From assembly GCA_036563875.1 (NCBI GenBank), contig DATCLO010000034.1, positions 5,162-69,161 of the forward strand: a DNA stretch of 64,000 nt. The letters run 5' to 3'. Of the stretch, positions 32,466-41,250 are shown piece by piece. Origin of the DNA: ZC4RG29 sp036563875 (GTDB taxonomy: Bacteria; Bacteroidota; Bacteroidia; Cytophagales; Cyclobacteriaceae). The translations under genes were made by a program, and so were the position numbers. Within the stretch, counting starts at the first letter, position 1, and every line of letters begins with the position of its first letter. The notes beneath the pieces are model-generated. The model did not search any database. It saw only the letters and a list, made by a program, of their open reading frames with translations, and was not told where the DNA came from.

Positions 32466-34544
32466 TTATTGGATTTTCTTTATAAAAGCGCCAGACTTAC
32501 CCGTGGCGTGGAAGGGGATGCCCCGTGAAACCGCTTCCTGTTCCAGGCGTTCGACCACAAAGCCGCTGTTACTTCCATCCGCAACAATCTGTGCAACAGT
32601 AACACCTTCAGGCAGGGCGTTCAGCGTTCGAAGCGCGTTCCGGCTTACCACCATGCAATCTACGTCTAAATACGAAGGCCATTCGAGGCTCTGGCTAAAA
32701 ATATGAATTATCGTATAGCCGTTCCACCTTATCAACCGGGCTGCTTTGAGTTCCCGCACAAAAGGTTGTCGTGTTGCTGGCACTACACTGCTGACGCCGT
32801 TTGCCATGCGATACCCGGCGGTATGATAGACCTCAGCGTCCGGATTGCGTGAGAAGGTGGAATCGGCAAGGAAATAGGAACGAAATCCTTCCCTGAATTC
32901 TATTCCATATACGTTGCGAACTTGGTAAACAACGAATTCCTTTTCCGATGCGTTGTTGAAAGTCCGTATCCAGCCATCCGCCGCGAACGCAAAGCTCAGG
33001 ACGGCGCACACGCAAATCAGCACAAAACTCCGGTGGGTTATCAGGGTGGCAACAACAGCGACGATTCCCGTAAGCATTGCGAATTGAAAAGTCGATATGT
33101 AGATGTTATCAATTACGCTCAGAGGCAAATCCGCCGTGATTTCAACGGATCTCTTCAGCATCCATACGGTACCCTGCAGGGCATATCCGCAGAACGTCGC
33201 GGCGGCCGGCCAGACGGCAGCGGCTAACGTTATGAGTCCGGCAACCAGGATGACGAACGAAAGCGGGATGGCAACCAGGTTTGCCAGCAGGAACCAAACG
33301 GGAAACTGGTGAAAATAATACAACGCCAGGGGAAAGGTTGCTATCTGCGCAGCGAGGGATACGCAAGTGACTTCCCAAATCTTCGACACAAACCATGAAG
33401 AGGGTTCCCATAGCCGCAACAGCGGCGGATAAAACTTCACAATGCCAAACACGGCAGCATACGACAGCTGAAAACCGACTGAATAAATCAGATTCGGATT
33501 ATGTATAATGAGAACGAATGCAGATACGGCAAAGGTGTTGTACAAACTAGACCGGCGTTTCCAGGGTTCGGCAAGTGTGGCCACGCTGCACATCATCGCA
33601 GCACGCAACACCGATGGAGATAATCCCGTGACGAAGGCATAAATCCAAAGCACTGCAATGCCGCAGAGGGCGACGGCCCACTTTCCTCCTCTTATTTTTC
33701 TTACCGGCTTCAGCGCAACCATGACGATCCCATAGAGTATGCTGACGTGAAGGCCTGATACGGCTAGCACGTGCAGGGTACCTGACGCAGCAAATGCGTC
33801 ATTCAGGTCGTCGTCAATGTCGTCCTTGTATCCCAACACCAGCGCGCAAGCAACGGCATGTTCCTGACGTCCCGGAACGTATCGCTTAAAAACCTCCACT
33901 GCCTTTTCCCGCGCCTTGATGGCAGTCGCCATGATGGCGGATGGCGGATCCTTGCCTATAGACAGCGCTTTCCCACCGCGTACATAGTGTTGATGATAAA
34001 TGTGGCGGAGCTCCAGGAATTTTCGGTAGTCGAACGCCTCTGGATTTGCGGGACCAGGCACCGCTTGAGGGCGTCCTGAGACAAGCAACACGTCACCATA
34101 TTCGAAGGAGACGGCGTACCCTTCCTGATCGAGATACAGCATGACCTTTCCGCTCGCAGACGCCCACCCTCCTTTCGTTCGGATACTTTGTACGTCCACA
34201 ACCATCTTCCACGTTCGTGCTGTCCGGGACGGGGCACAGGCCACAACGGCAGCATAATGTTCGATGCTTTCGAGACGGTGCGCTATGTGGTCCGTGGTCA
34301 ATGCGCGTGTGCGTCCTCCAGCAGCACAGCCCAGTACCACCATCGCGACCAGGCCAATGGTTCCGGAAACCATGCCTGACAACCGGAACCGCTTCGCAAC
34401 CATCAGCGCGATATATCCAAACACCAGCACAATCGCCCAGGGCATCACCTGCGCCGGATCGGCCGACAAGGACCTTCCCACGACGACACCAATCACAAAG
34501 AACAGCGCGATGCGTACGAACGCATAGGGGGTCCATTGGATCAT
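32466..34544 (-). CDS. comEC: ComEC/Rec2-family DNA-uptake channel
   Basis: A 692-residue polytopic membrane protein. Two N-terminal helices are followed by a DUF4131 soluble domain with an OB-like fold, then the Competence domain with about ten helices and the hallmark ALVLGYKDDIDDDLNDAF then GTLHVLAVSGLHVSILYG. It forms the inner-membrane channel for single-stranded DNA uptake. The metallo-beta-lactamase nuclease domain of long ComEC forms is missing; a short C-terminal domain of about 140 residues takes its place, as in many Bacteroidota. No other competence genes are in the window. Confidence 0.9.
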   Translation of the reverse strand: MIQWTPYAFVRIALFFVIGVVVGRSLSADPAQVMPWAIVLVFGYIALMVAKRFRLSGMVSGTIGLVAMVVLGCAAGGRTRALTTDHIAHRLESIEHYAAVVACAPSRTARTWKMVVDVQSIRTKGGWASASGKVMLYLDQEGYAVSFEYGDVLLVSGRPQAVPGPANPEAFDYRKFLELRHIYHQHYVRGGKALSIGKDPPSAIMATAIKAREKAVEVFKRYVPGRQEHAVACALVLGYKDDIDDDLNDAFAASGTLHVLAVSGLHVSILYGIVMVALKPVRKIRGGKWAVALCGIAVLWIYAFVTGLSPSVLRAAMMCSVATLAEPWKRRSSLYNTFAVSAFVLIIHNPNLIYSVGFQLSYAAVFGIVKFYPPLLRLWEPSSWFVSKIWEVTCVSLAAQIATFPLALYYFHQFPVWFLLANLVAIPLSFVILVAGLITLAAAVWPAAATFCGYALQGTVWMLKRSVEITADLPLSVIDNIYISTFQFAMLTGIVAVVATLITHRSFVLICVCAVLSFAFAADGWIRTFNNASEKEFVVYQVRNVYGIEFREGFRSYFLADSTFSRNPDAEVYHTAGYRMANGVSSVVPATRQPFVRELKAARLIRWNGYTIIHIFSQSLEWPSYLDVDCMVVSRNALRTLNALPEGVTVAQIVADGSNSGFVVERLEQEAVSRGIPFHATGKSGAFIKKIQ

Positions 34545-34640
34545 GGAGGAAGGTACGTGTTATGGAGCGGAAAGTAAAGGAAAAAGGAGGTAAAAATAAC
34601 GGTGTGACTATTGGCCAATCGGGAAAAGTCCCTACGGGAC

Positions 34641-34677
34641 CGTCACCGATTACCGATTACTGATCACCGATTACCCT
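34641..34677. repeat. ATCGGTRATCGG-type repeat across the phoH stop codon
   Basis: Four head-to-tail units on the minus strand (GGTAATCGGTGATC, AGTAATCGGTAATCGGTGA). The first supplies the last codons G-N-R and the TGA of the phoH-like gene. The rest of 34545-34663, in front of comEC, shows only a purine-rich stretch. Confidence 0.8.
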
Positions 34678-35629
34678 CCCTGGCGCTTGCCTTATGGTAT
34701 GCATCAATAATGTCCCGCACGAGTTTATGCCGTATGACGTCTCGTTCGCTGAGTTCAAGGAATCCGATTCCCTTGACTCCCTCCAGAATGCGGATGGCTT
34801 CGCGCAGGCCGGATTGTTGCTTTGAGGGTAAGTCGACTTGCGTAGCGTCTCCTGTTACGATCATTTTGGAGTCGGGGCCCATGCGCGTGAGGAACATCTT
34901 CATCTGCATGGGTGACGTGTTTTGTGCTTCATCCAGGAGAATGAATGCATTGTTGAGCGTGCGCCCTCTCATATATGCCAGCGGCGCAATCTCGATGATC
35001 TCCCGTTCCATATAGTAGCGGAGCTTTTCGTAAGGGATCATGTCGTTGAGTGCGTCGTATATGGGTCGCAGGTACGGATCGATCTTTTCTTTGAGATCTC
35101 CGGGCAGGAATCCCAGGTTCTCGCCAGCTTCAACCGCCGGACGCGATATGATGATTTTCTTGACCGTCTTGCTCTTGAGTGCTTTTACGGCAAGCGCAAC
35201 GGAGATATACGTCTTGCCCGTACCTGCAGGTCCCAGCGCAAACACAAGGTCATTGGCAGCAACGAGCTCGACAAGCTTGTGCTGGTTCACGGTCTTGGGA
35301 CGAATGGGCGTACCCTTCGTGCCGTAGATGATAATATCGTCCTGCGTACCGGGAGCTGTTGGCATTACCAATTCCTGCTCACGGGAGATGTATTGTTGTA
35401 CGTTCTCCTCAGTGATCCGACCGTACTTGTGATAATGTTGAATCAGCGCATTCAGGATGTCATCGATCTGTACGATTTCCGCTGTCGAACCCTTGATCAG
35501 GATTTGATTACCTCGCGAGACAATCTTGCTTTTCGGAAAAGCTGCGGCAAGGGAATCGATGGTCTTATTTTCTACTCCAAGAAACTCTACGAGAGAAATG
35601 TTGTCCAGTGTTACTACTTTTTCTATCAA
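34664..35629 (-). CDS. PhoH-family ATPase
   Basis: A 321-residue P-loop NTPase. An N-terminal KH-like region (IDSLAAAFPKSKIVSRGNQILIKG, about 25-50) precedes the PhoH domain (about 110-315) with Walker A FALGPAGTGKTYISVALAV, KTVKKIIISRPAVEAGENLGFLPGD, and Walker B NAFILLDEAQNTSPMQMKMFLTRMG. PhoH proteins are RNA-related ATPases, often linked to ribosome and RNA metabolism. The start is TTG at 35629; no in-frame ATG lies nearby. The final codons lie in a short-unit repeat. Confidence 0.93.
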   Translation of the reverse strand: MIEKVVTLDNISLVEFLGVENKTIDSLAAAFPKSKIVSRGNQILIKGSTAEIVQIDDILNALIQHYHKYGRITEENVQQYISREQELVMPTAPGTQDDIIIYGTKGTPIRPKTVNQHKLVELVAANDLVFALGPAGTGKTYISVALAVKALKSKTVKKIIISRPAVEAGENLGFLPGDLKEKIDPYLRPIYDALNDMIPYEKLRYYMEREIIEIAPLAYMRGRTLNNAFILLDEAQNTSPMQMKMFLTRMGPDSKMIVTGDATQVDLPSKQQSGLREAIRILEGVKGIGFLELSERDVIRHKLVRDIIDAYHKASAREGNR

Positions 35630-35691
35630 AGAATGAATCCTAATTTTTATGTGTAACTACTCCAACGTTAAAAAAATTTGAATTAACTATA

Positions 35692-35699
35692 CAAAAATA
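35692..35699 (-). promoter_or_regulatory. Bacteroidota -7 box (TATTTTTG) for phoH
   Basis: Exact TAnnTTTG on the minus strand, 62 bases before the TTG start, in the 115-base AT-rich divergent gap shared with the SAM hydrolase gene. Confidence 0.5.
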
Positions 35700-35744
35700 C
35701 GTATAATCCGGCAAAAACCGGTTCGGCCATATCTCAGTCTTTTC

Positions 35745-36518
35745 ATGGCAATCGTAACGCTCCTTACCGACTCCGGCGAAATCGATCATTACGTGGCGGC
35801 CATTAAAGCCCGGATACTCCGGGTAAATCCGACCGCCGTTATCGTGGATCTCACCCACCGAATTGCCACGTGCGATATCGCGCATGCGGCCTTCGTCCTT
35901 CGCTCGGTCTTTCGGGAGTTCCCACCGGGAACCGTGCACCTTGCGGGTGTCCACGCCACCGGAAACCGCGACGATCAACCAATTGCCATGCAATTGGAAG
36001 ACCACTTCTTCATCGGCAGCGACAATGGTCTCTTCAGCCTGATCTCCGAAAGCGAACCCCAGCAGCTCGTCGTGATTCACAACAACGACGGTGAGTCGGG
36101 TACATTTCCCGAACGTGACGTGTTTGCCCCCGCTGCTGCGCGTCTCGCTGCAGGGACACCGATTCACGAACTGGGCAAGCCTCTGGAATCGCTGAAGCGA
36201 ATGACCGACCGCCACGTAAAAGCCACAAAAAAGCTCATATCGGGAAACGTAATTCACGTGGACACCTACGGCAACCTCATTACGAATATTCCGAGAACCA
36301 CCTTCGAGGCCTTGCGTCAGGACCGGCCTTTCACGATCCAATTCGGGGGAGAAAAGTTTCGCCGCCTCCACACGCGTTACAATCAGGCAGAAGAAGGCGA
36401 ATGCGTGCTCCTTTTCAACAGTCTGGGACTTCTCGAAATTGGCATCTATAAGGGAAATGCCTCTGAGTTACTGGGGCTTACCTACGACAGCATGGTGAAC
36501 ATTTCCTTCCAGGACTAG
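35745..36518 (+). CDS. S-adenosyl-L-methionine hydrolase (DUF62, SAM hydroxide adenosyltransferase)
   Basis: A 257-residue protein of the family that includes fluorinase and chlorinase but normally hydrolyses SAM to adenosine and methionine. N-terminal domain: VTLLTDSGEIDHYVAAIKARIL (4-25, active-site Asp), VDLTHRIATCDIAHAAFVL, and the later SDNGLFSLI. The C-terminal beta-barrel domain has VIHVDTYGNLITNI (Asp and Asn binding the SAM end). There is no sign of the halogenase loop, so a hydrolase role is more likely. Divergent from phoH. Confidence 0.87.
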   Translation: MAIVTLLTDSGEIDHYVAAIKARILRVNPTAVIVDLTHRIATCDIAHAAFVLRSVFREFPPGTVHLAGVHATGNRDDQPIAMQLEDHFFIGSDNGLFSLISESEPQQLVVIHNNDGESGTFPERDVFAPAAARLAAGTPIHELGKPLESLKRMTDRHVKATKKLISGNVIHVDTYGNLITNIPRTTFEALRQDRPFTIQFGGEKFRRLHTRYNQAEEGECVLLFNSLGLLEIGIYKGNASELLGLTYDSMVNISFQD

Positions 36519-36568
36519 GGTTTCTCTGGTGAAATGTTAAATTTATAGGGATGTAACCCGCTACCCCT

Positions 36569-36874
36569 ATGATTGTACGAATCGTCAGAATGCATTTCAT
36601 GCCCGAGGCCGTGGACGATTTCCTGGACATCTATGGGCGAACCGAAGCAGCAATCCGCAACATGAAGGGCTGCATGCATCTCGAACTGATGCGCGACGCG
36701 GAAGATCCTACCGTATTGATCACCGTAAGTCACTGGGAGAGCGTCGCCGCGCTTAACAACTACCGCAAGTCAGAACTCTTTAAGAGTGTTTGGCGACGGG
36801 TAAAAACACTCTTCGCACAACCTGCTGAGGCGTTTTCCATGGAGCGTCATCCGATGGTCGCCGAGGCAATGTAA
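36569..36874 (+). CDS. Antibiotic biosynthesis monooxygenase (ABM) domain protein
   Basis: A 101-residue single-domain protein with the dimeric ferredoxin-like ABM fold: VRIVRMHFMPEAVDDFLDIY, GCMHLELMRDAEDPTVLITVSHWES and the LNNYRKSELFKSVW helix. Members are small quinol monooxygenases or heme-degrading proteins; no function can be fixed from sequence. The stop codons of this gene and the convergent cstA gene are one base apart, and no terminator hairpin separates them. Confidence 0.83.
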   Translation: MIVRIVRMHFMPEAVDDFLDIYGRTEAAIRNMKGCMHLELMRDAEDPTVLITVSHWESVAALNNYRKSELFKSVWRRVKTLFAQPAEAFSMERHPMVAEAM

Positions 36875-36875
36875 C

Positions 36876-38321
36876 CTACTGCATCAACGCCCTGTCCTGC
36901 AACCGCACGCGATAAACTGAAACAAATGAGAGGGCAATCAGCAGCACGGACATGACGACGCCTACGGTGTATGAGACGCCGGTAGAGAGTTGAAATCCTT
37001 CGGGAGCAAGGAGCAGGTATGAAACCACCACTGCCGTCATAAACGCCGACGGAATCAACGCTATCCAATAAGGTTTTCTTTCCTGAATCAGGTATGCAGT
37101 AACGGTCCACAAGGTAATCGCTGCCAGCGTTTGATTGGTCCAGGCGAAGTAACGCCACACAATGGCGAAATCAATCCGGGTCAGAACAAAACCAATCAGA
37201 AATAGGGGGATGCTGATGATTAGTCTGTTCTTCAACGGTCCCTGATTGAGCTTTACAAAGTCTGCGATAATAAGCCGCGCACTCCGAAATGCTGTATCAC
37301 CCGATGTGATCGGAGCAGCTACCACACCCAACAATGCAAGTACGCCGCCCGCTGTACCCAACAGGCTGTTACAGATTTCGTTGACGACTACAGCAGCATT
37401 TCCCTGGTTCGCCGTCATCGTCTGATTGAGCGCTCCTACACCTCCATAGAAACTCATCCCGATAGCCGCCCAAATGAGCGCGACCACTCCTTCGGTTATC
37501 ATTGCGCCATAGAAGATCGCCCTTCCCTGCTTTTCATTGGTCATGCATCTTGCCATCAGCGGCGACTGCGTAGCATGAAAGCCCGATATCGCTCCACAGG
37601 CAATGGTAATAAAAACCATCGGGAAGATCGGAAACTTGTCAGGCTCAGAATGCTGGTTCGTGAGGTTTGCCCAGGTAAGTTCAGGAACAGCAAACCCACC
37701 CGCCAACATCATTATCATTATCCCAACAGCCATGAACAGCAGCGCGAAACCAAAGACGGGGTATATTCTGCCAATAAGCTTATCGATTGGGACAATTGTG
37801 GAAACGATATAGTATATGAAGACGATCCAAACCCATGTAGTCAGGCCGGCAAAATTTCCGGTCATGTCGTCCAGTATCCTGGCAGGGCCCATGATGAACA
37901 CTGCGCCCACCATGATGAGCAGCACGACCGTGAACGCACGCATGAATTGCTTCACGCCGTTACCGAGATAATGTCCTGAGATTTCCGTAATGTTCTTGCC
38001 CTTATGTCTCAGCGAAAGCATTCCTGAAAAATAGTCATGAACAGCGCCAGCGAAGATTGCACCCAGTACGATCCAGAGAAATGCGACGGGCCCCCACATG
38101 GCGCCTGCAATCGCGCCGAATATGGGTCCCAATCCGGCGATGTTCAGAAACTGGATCAGAAAGATTTTCCAGCCTGGCATCGTGACATAATCCACCCCGT
38201 CCGCCATCGCAACAGCGGGCGTCGGACGTTTGGCGTCTACACCGAAAATTTTTTCCGCAACCCGGGAATAGATAAGGTACCCGGCAATCAGGGCTGCAAC
38301 GGAAAGCAGAAAGGTTATCAT
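36876..38321 (-). CDS. cstA: Carbon starvation protein A (CstA family)
   Basis: A 481-residue membrane protein with about 12-13 membrane segments. Hallmarks are the N-terminal AEKIFGVDAKRPTPAVA, QFLNIAGLGPIFGAIAGA and AGAVHDYFSGMLSLRHKG, and the central ATQSPLMARCMTNEKQGR. CstA proteins import pyruvate or peptides under nutrient limitation. The protein is shorter than E. coli CstA but typical of the Bacteroidota subgroup. It stands alone, convergent with the ABM gene, and no CRP-type site was identified upstream. Confidence 0.92.
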   Translation of the reverse strand: MITFLLSVAALIAGYLIYSRVAEKIFGVDAKRPTPAVAMADGVDYVTMPGWKIFLIQFLNIAGLGPIFGAIAGAMWGPVAFLWIVLGAIFAGAVHDYFSGMLSLRHKGKNITEISGHYLGNGVKQFMRAFTVVLLIMVGAVFIMGPARILDDMTGNFAGLTTWVWIVFIYYIVSTIVPIDKLIGRIYPVFGFALLFMAVGIMIMMLAGGFAVPELTWANLTNQHSEPDKFPIFPMVFITIACGAISGFHATQSPLMARCMTNEKQGRAIFYGAMITEGVVALIWAAIGMSFYGGVGALNQTMTANQGNAAVVVNEICNSLLGTAGGVLALLGVVAAPITSGDTAFRSARLIIADFVKLNQGPLKNRLIISIPLFLIGFVLTRIDFAIVWRYFAWTNQTLAAITLWTVTAYLIQERKPYWIALIPSAFMTAVVVSYLLLAPEGFQLSTGVSYTVGVVMSVLLIALSFVSVYRVRLQDRALMQ

Positions 38322-38387
38322 AGATAAAGGTTCAGGCCAGCCTCATTCATACAATTATAACAGAACGCCAAGTCATCTACAATCGAT

Positions 38388-39788
38388 TTACCGCCGGTAA
38401 ACCAGGGTGTCGGTAGCCAACACAGGTAAGTCATAGCCGCCCATATCGACCTCCAGACCAGGATTGTTCGCCCTCAGCTGAGCTACGGCATCTTCCTTCA
38501 CATTCGTCCGGTACAAATACAACTTTCTCAAATTTCTGAGTTCCGGCAGGCCCGCCAGAGCCTCCTCTCCTACACCTGTTCCCGTAAGGTTCAGGTACAC
38601 GAGATTAGGTAAGGCAGAAAGATCAATGCGCTCCGCATTGAACGATGAATTAGCAAGGCTCACCTTGCGCAGGTTGCGCAATAGAGTAATGGCTGTCATA
38701 ACCGAATCAGGCAGCGTTTTGCCCTCAGCACGGAGGTCAACGACCTGGTCGCGAAGCTTTCTTAACGGTTCGGCTACCGGTCCAAAGCTGCGAACGTTCA
38801 AAAAATCTACAGTGAGAAAACTGCTGTTCGCGGCGACTGGCATGACAAGCGCTCCGGCCTCTGCCAACGCCGCGATTGCTTTCGCATCGGCTGCATCCAC
38901 GTCTTCATCCGGAAGCCAGGATGGATCTGCACTGGTCTGCAGAATACTCCAGTAACTTTTTATCCGCGGAGCGTTGTCCAGCGAAGCCACTTTCGCATTG
39001 AAGTCTGCACCTGACTCCACCCACGCCGCTATCAGTTCAATTTCTGCAGACGATGGCTGTTCACGTTCGTTAGGCGGCATGTGGTCTTCGTGCTCCGCCG
39101 GCAAGAGCAGTCGCCTGCACAGCTCACCTTCGCGGCCATTCAAAATCGGTCCACTATCTCCGCCCTTGCGAATGAATTCTTCGCTATCGAGTCGCAAGTT
39201 CCCCTTTTGCCGCTTCTCACTATGACAGGAATAACACCGCTGTTCCAGGATCGGACGTATCATGTCGGCATACAACACTGCCTCATCGGGATTGGAAATG
39301 ACGGGCAATGCAAATGCCGTCTCACGCTGACGATTCCAGGGTGCATACTCCGTGAGAAAATCTCTTCCGTGGGTTAGTCCTGCACCAAGGTGGCCGGTAG
39401 CGACGACGAGTACCGTGAGGATGATGAACAAAGTACCAACCAGGCCACGCTGATTACTCTTCCTCCACTTGGCAGCAGTTGCTGCCAGGGCTACCACGGC
39501 TGTTGCAATGCCCGACCACTGATGCCGGTCCAGCGTGCTCTGATCGTAACCACCTTCCTGAGAAATGAAGTATCCGGTTAATGCTGAGAATACCGCAGCT
39601 ACAGAACCGAGCAACATTAACGGAAGTACACTAAACTTCAGGCCCCTGAAATGATGGCTACGCGACATCACCTCAAAGACGAAAGCCGTCAGCAGCAGCA
39701 CAATGGGGAAGTGAACCAGAAGTGGATGAAAACGCCCGAGAAACAGCATTACAGGGAAATCCTTTTCTTTAGCGTTCTCATGCGACAA
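38388..39788 (-). CDS. Membrane DUF2231 / planctomycete-type cytochrome c / LRR-like protein
   Basis: A 466-residue multidomain protein. Residues about 15-135 hold four membrane helices of the DUF2231 type (LGRFHPLLVHFPIVLLL). A c-type heme motif C185-Y-S-C-H189 starts the planctomycete-type cytochrome domain (PSCyt1), with DSEEFIRKGGDSGPI and the AWVESGADF end. From about 345 leucine-rich repeats follow (LRNLRKVSLANSSF, LPNLVYLNLTGTGV, LRNLRKLYLYRTNV). It starts within the end of the DUF1501 gene (11-base overlap) and so belongs to that operon. A membrane-bound electron-carrier or sensor role is likely, not proven. Confidence 0.87.
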   Translation of the reverse strand: MSHENAKEKDFPVMLFLGRFHPLLVHFPIVLLLTAFVFEVMSRSHHFRGLKFSVLPLMLLGSVAAVFSALTGYFISQEGGYDQSTLDRHQWSGIATAVVALAATAAKWRKSNQRGLVGTLFIILTVLVVATGHLGAGLTHGRDFLTEYAPWNRQRETAFALPVISNPDEAVLYADMIRPILEQRCYSCHSEKRQKGNLRLDSEEFIRKGGDSGPILNGREGELCRRLLLPAEHEDHMPPNEREQPSSAEIELIAAWVESGADFNAKVASLDNAPRIKSYWSILQTSADPSWLPDEDVDAADAKAIAALAEAGALVMPVAANSSFLTVDFLNVRSFGPVAEPLRKLRDQVVDLRAEGKTLPDSVMTAITLLRNLRKVSLANSSFNAERIDLSALPNLVYLNLTGTGVGEEALAGLPELRNLRKLYLYRTNVKEDAVAQLRANNPGLEVDMGGYDLPVLATDTLVYRR

Positions 39789-41247
39789 TCTCTGTTATGA
39801 CCTTTCCGGCAACGTCTGTCAGTCGGAAAGGTCGACCCTGGAACTGATAGGTGAGCTCCTCGTGATTCAGACCAAGCTGATTGAGTATTGTCGCCTGTAC
39901 GTCGTGAACACTCACCTTACCGCGTACAGGATAGTATCCGATTTCATCCGTCTCGCCCCACGTCACACCTTTCTTAATTCCACCACCGGCCATCCACATG
40001 GTGAAAGCCTCCAGATGGTGGTCGCGTCCCATAAATGGCATCTCTTTGCCGTCGCGATTTTCCTTCATCGGTGTGCGTCCGAATTCGCCACCCCAGACAA
40101 CAAGCGTTTCGTCGAGTAAGCCTCGTTGTTTCAGGTCGAGTATTAAGGCGGTCATCGGGCGGTCGATCTCACGACACTTGTTTCGCAACCCGATGTCAAT
40201 GGCCGTTGCCGGATCCGTTCCGTGCGCATCCCATCCCCAGTCGAACAACTGAACATACCTTACACCCTTCTCGACGAGCTTACGTGCCAGCAGGCAGTTG
40301 TTGGCAAACGATGTCTTGCCCGGTGTTGTGCCATACAGTTTGTGAATGTACTCAGGCTCATCATTGATGTTCATGACCTCCGGCACTGAGATCTGCATTC
40401 GATACGCCATCTCGTATTGTGCAATGCGAGTGAGTGTTTCCGGATCGTTAAATTCCTTGTAGTGCTCTGCGTTCACTTGGTTGATGGCATCGATCATTTC
40501 TCCTTTCAATGCACGATCAACACCTTCCGGATCGCTGAGGAACAATACGGGATCTCCTTCTGACCGACATTGTACACCCTGATAAACCGACGGGAGAAAA
40601 CCGCTGCCCCAGACACTCTTGCCCGCGTCCGGAGTGTTGCCTCCTGAGGTGAGAACGACAAATCCCGGAAGGTCATTGTTTTCAGAGCCGAGTCCGTACG
40701 TCACCCACGAACCGATGCTGGGCCGGCCAAGCCTCGGCGTACCTGTGTGAACAAACAGCTGTGCCGGTGCATGATTGAACTGATCCGTGTGAACCCCTTT
40801 GAGGAAGGACACCTCATCGGCGATGGATGCAAAGTGCGGAAGACAGTCCGACACCCATGCACCTGAATCGCCACGCTGGCGGAAATTGGCCTGAGGCCCC
40901 ATCATCTTTGGTACACCGCGAATAAAGGCAAATGTCTTTCCCTCGAGCAGTGAAGGAGGACAAAGCTGATCGTGCAACTTCATCAGCTCGGGTTTGTAAT
41001 CGAACAACTCAAGCTGCGAAGGGGCACCCGCCATGTGGAGGTAAATTACGCGCTTCGCCTTGGGCGCAAAGTGTGGAGGTCGCGGCGCCATCGGGTTCAA
41101 TACGCGATCCATCGCACGTATTGCTTCCTCCTTACGTCTGCCACAACCCGGCATCAGGGTGCCTAATGCCAGCGCACCAAGACCCAGCGCACTTTCCACG
41201 ATAAAGTGTCGGCGACTAACATTTAGCAGATGCTTCGGATCAATCAT
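39778..41247 (-). CDS. DUF1501 family exported protein (sulfatase-like fold)
   Basis: A 489-residue protein with a twin-arginine-type signal (S-R-R-H-F-I at about 11-16, followed by ALGLGALALGTLMPGC). The mature part has the DUF1501 pattern: YLHMAGAPSQLELFDYKPEL, SDCLPHFASIADEVSFLKGVHTD, VVWGGEFGRTPM and GRDHHLEAFTMWMAGGGIKKG, which resembles the alkaline phosphatase/sulfatase superfamily metal site. DUF1501 genes nearly always pair with DUF1553/PSD1 genes, as here (3-base gap). The function is unknown. Confidence 0.9.
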   Translation of the reverse strand: MIDPKHLLNVSRRHFIVESALGLGALALGTLMPGCGRRKEEAIRAMDRVLNPMAPRPPHFAPKAKRVIYLHMAGAPSQLELFDYKPELMKLHDQLCPPSLLEGKTFAFIRGVPKMMGPQANFRQRGDSGAWVSDCLPHFASIADEVSFLKGVHTDQFNHAPAQLFVHTGTPRLGRPSIGSWVTYGLGSENNDLPGFVVLTSGGNTPDAGKSVWGSGFLPSVYQGVQCRSEGDPVLFLSDPEGVDRALKGEMIDAINQVNAEHYKEFNDPETLTRIAQYEMAYRMQISVPEVMNINDEPEYIHKLYGTTPGKTSFANNCLLARKLVEKGVRYVQLFDWGWDAHGTDPATAIDIGLRNKCREIDRPMTALILDLKQRGLLDETLVVWGGEFGRTPMKENRDGKEMPFMGRDHHLEAFTMWMAGGGIKKGVTWGETDEIGYYPVRGKVSVHDVQATILNQLGLNHEELTYQFQGRPFRLTDVAGKVITEIVA

Positions 41248-41250
41248 GCT

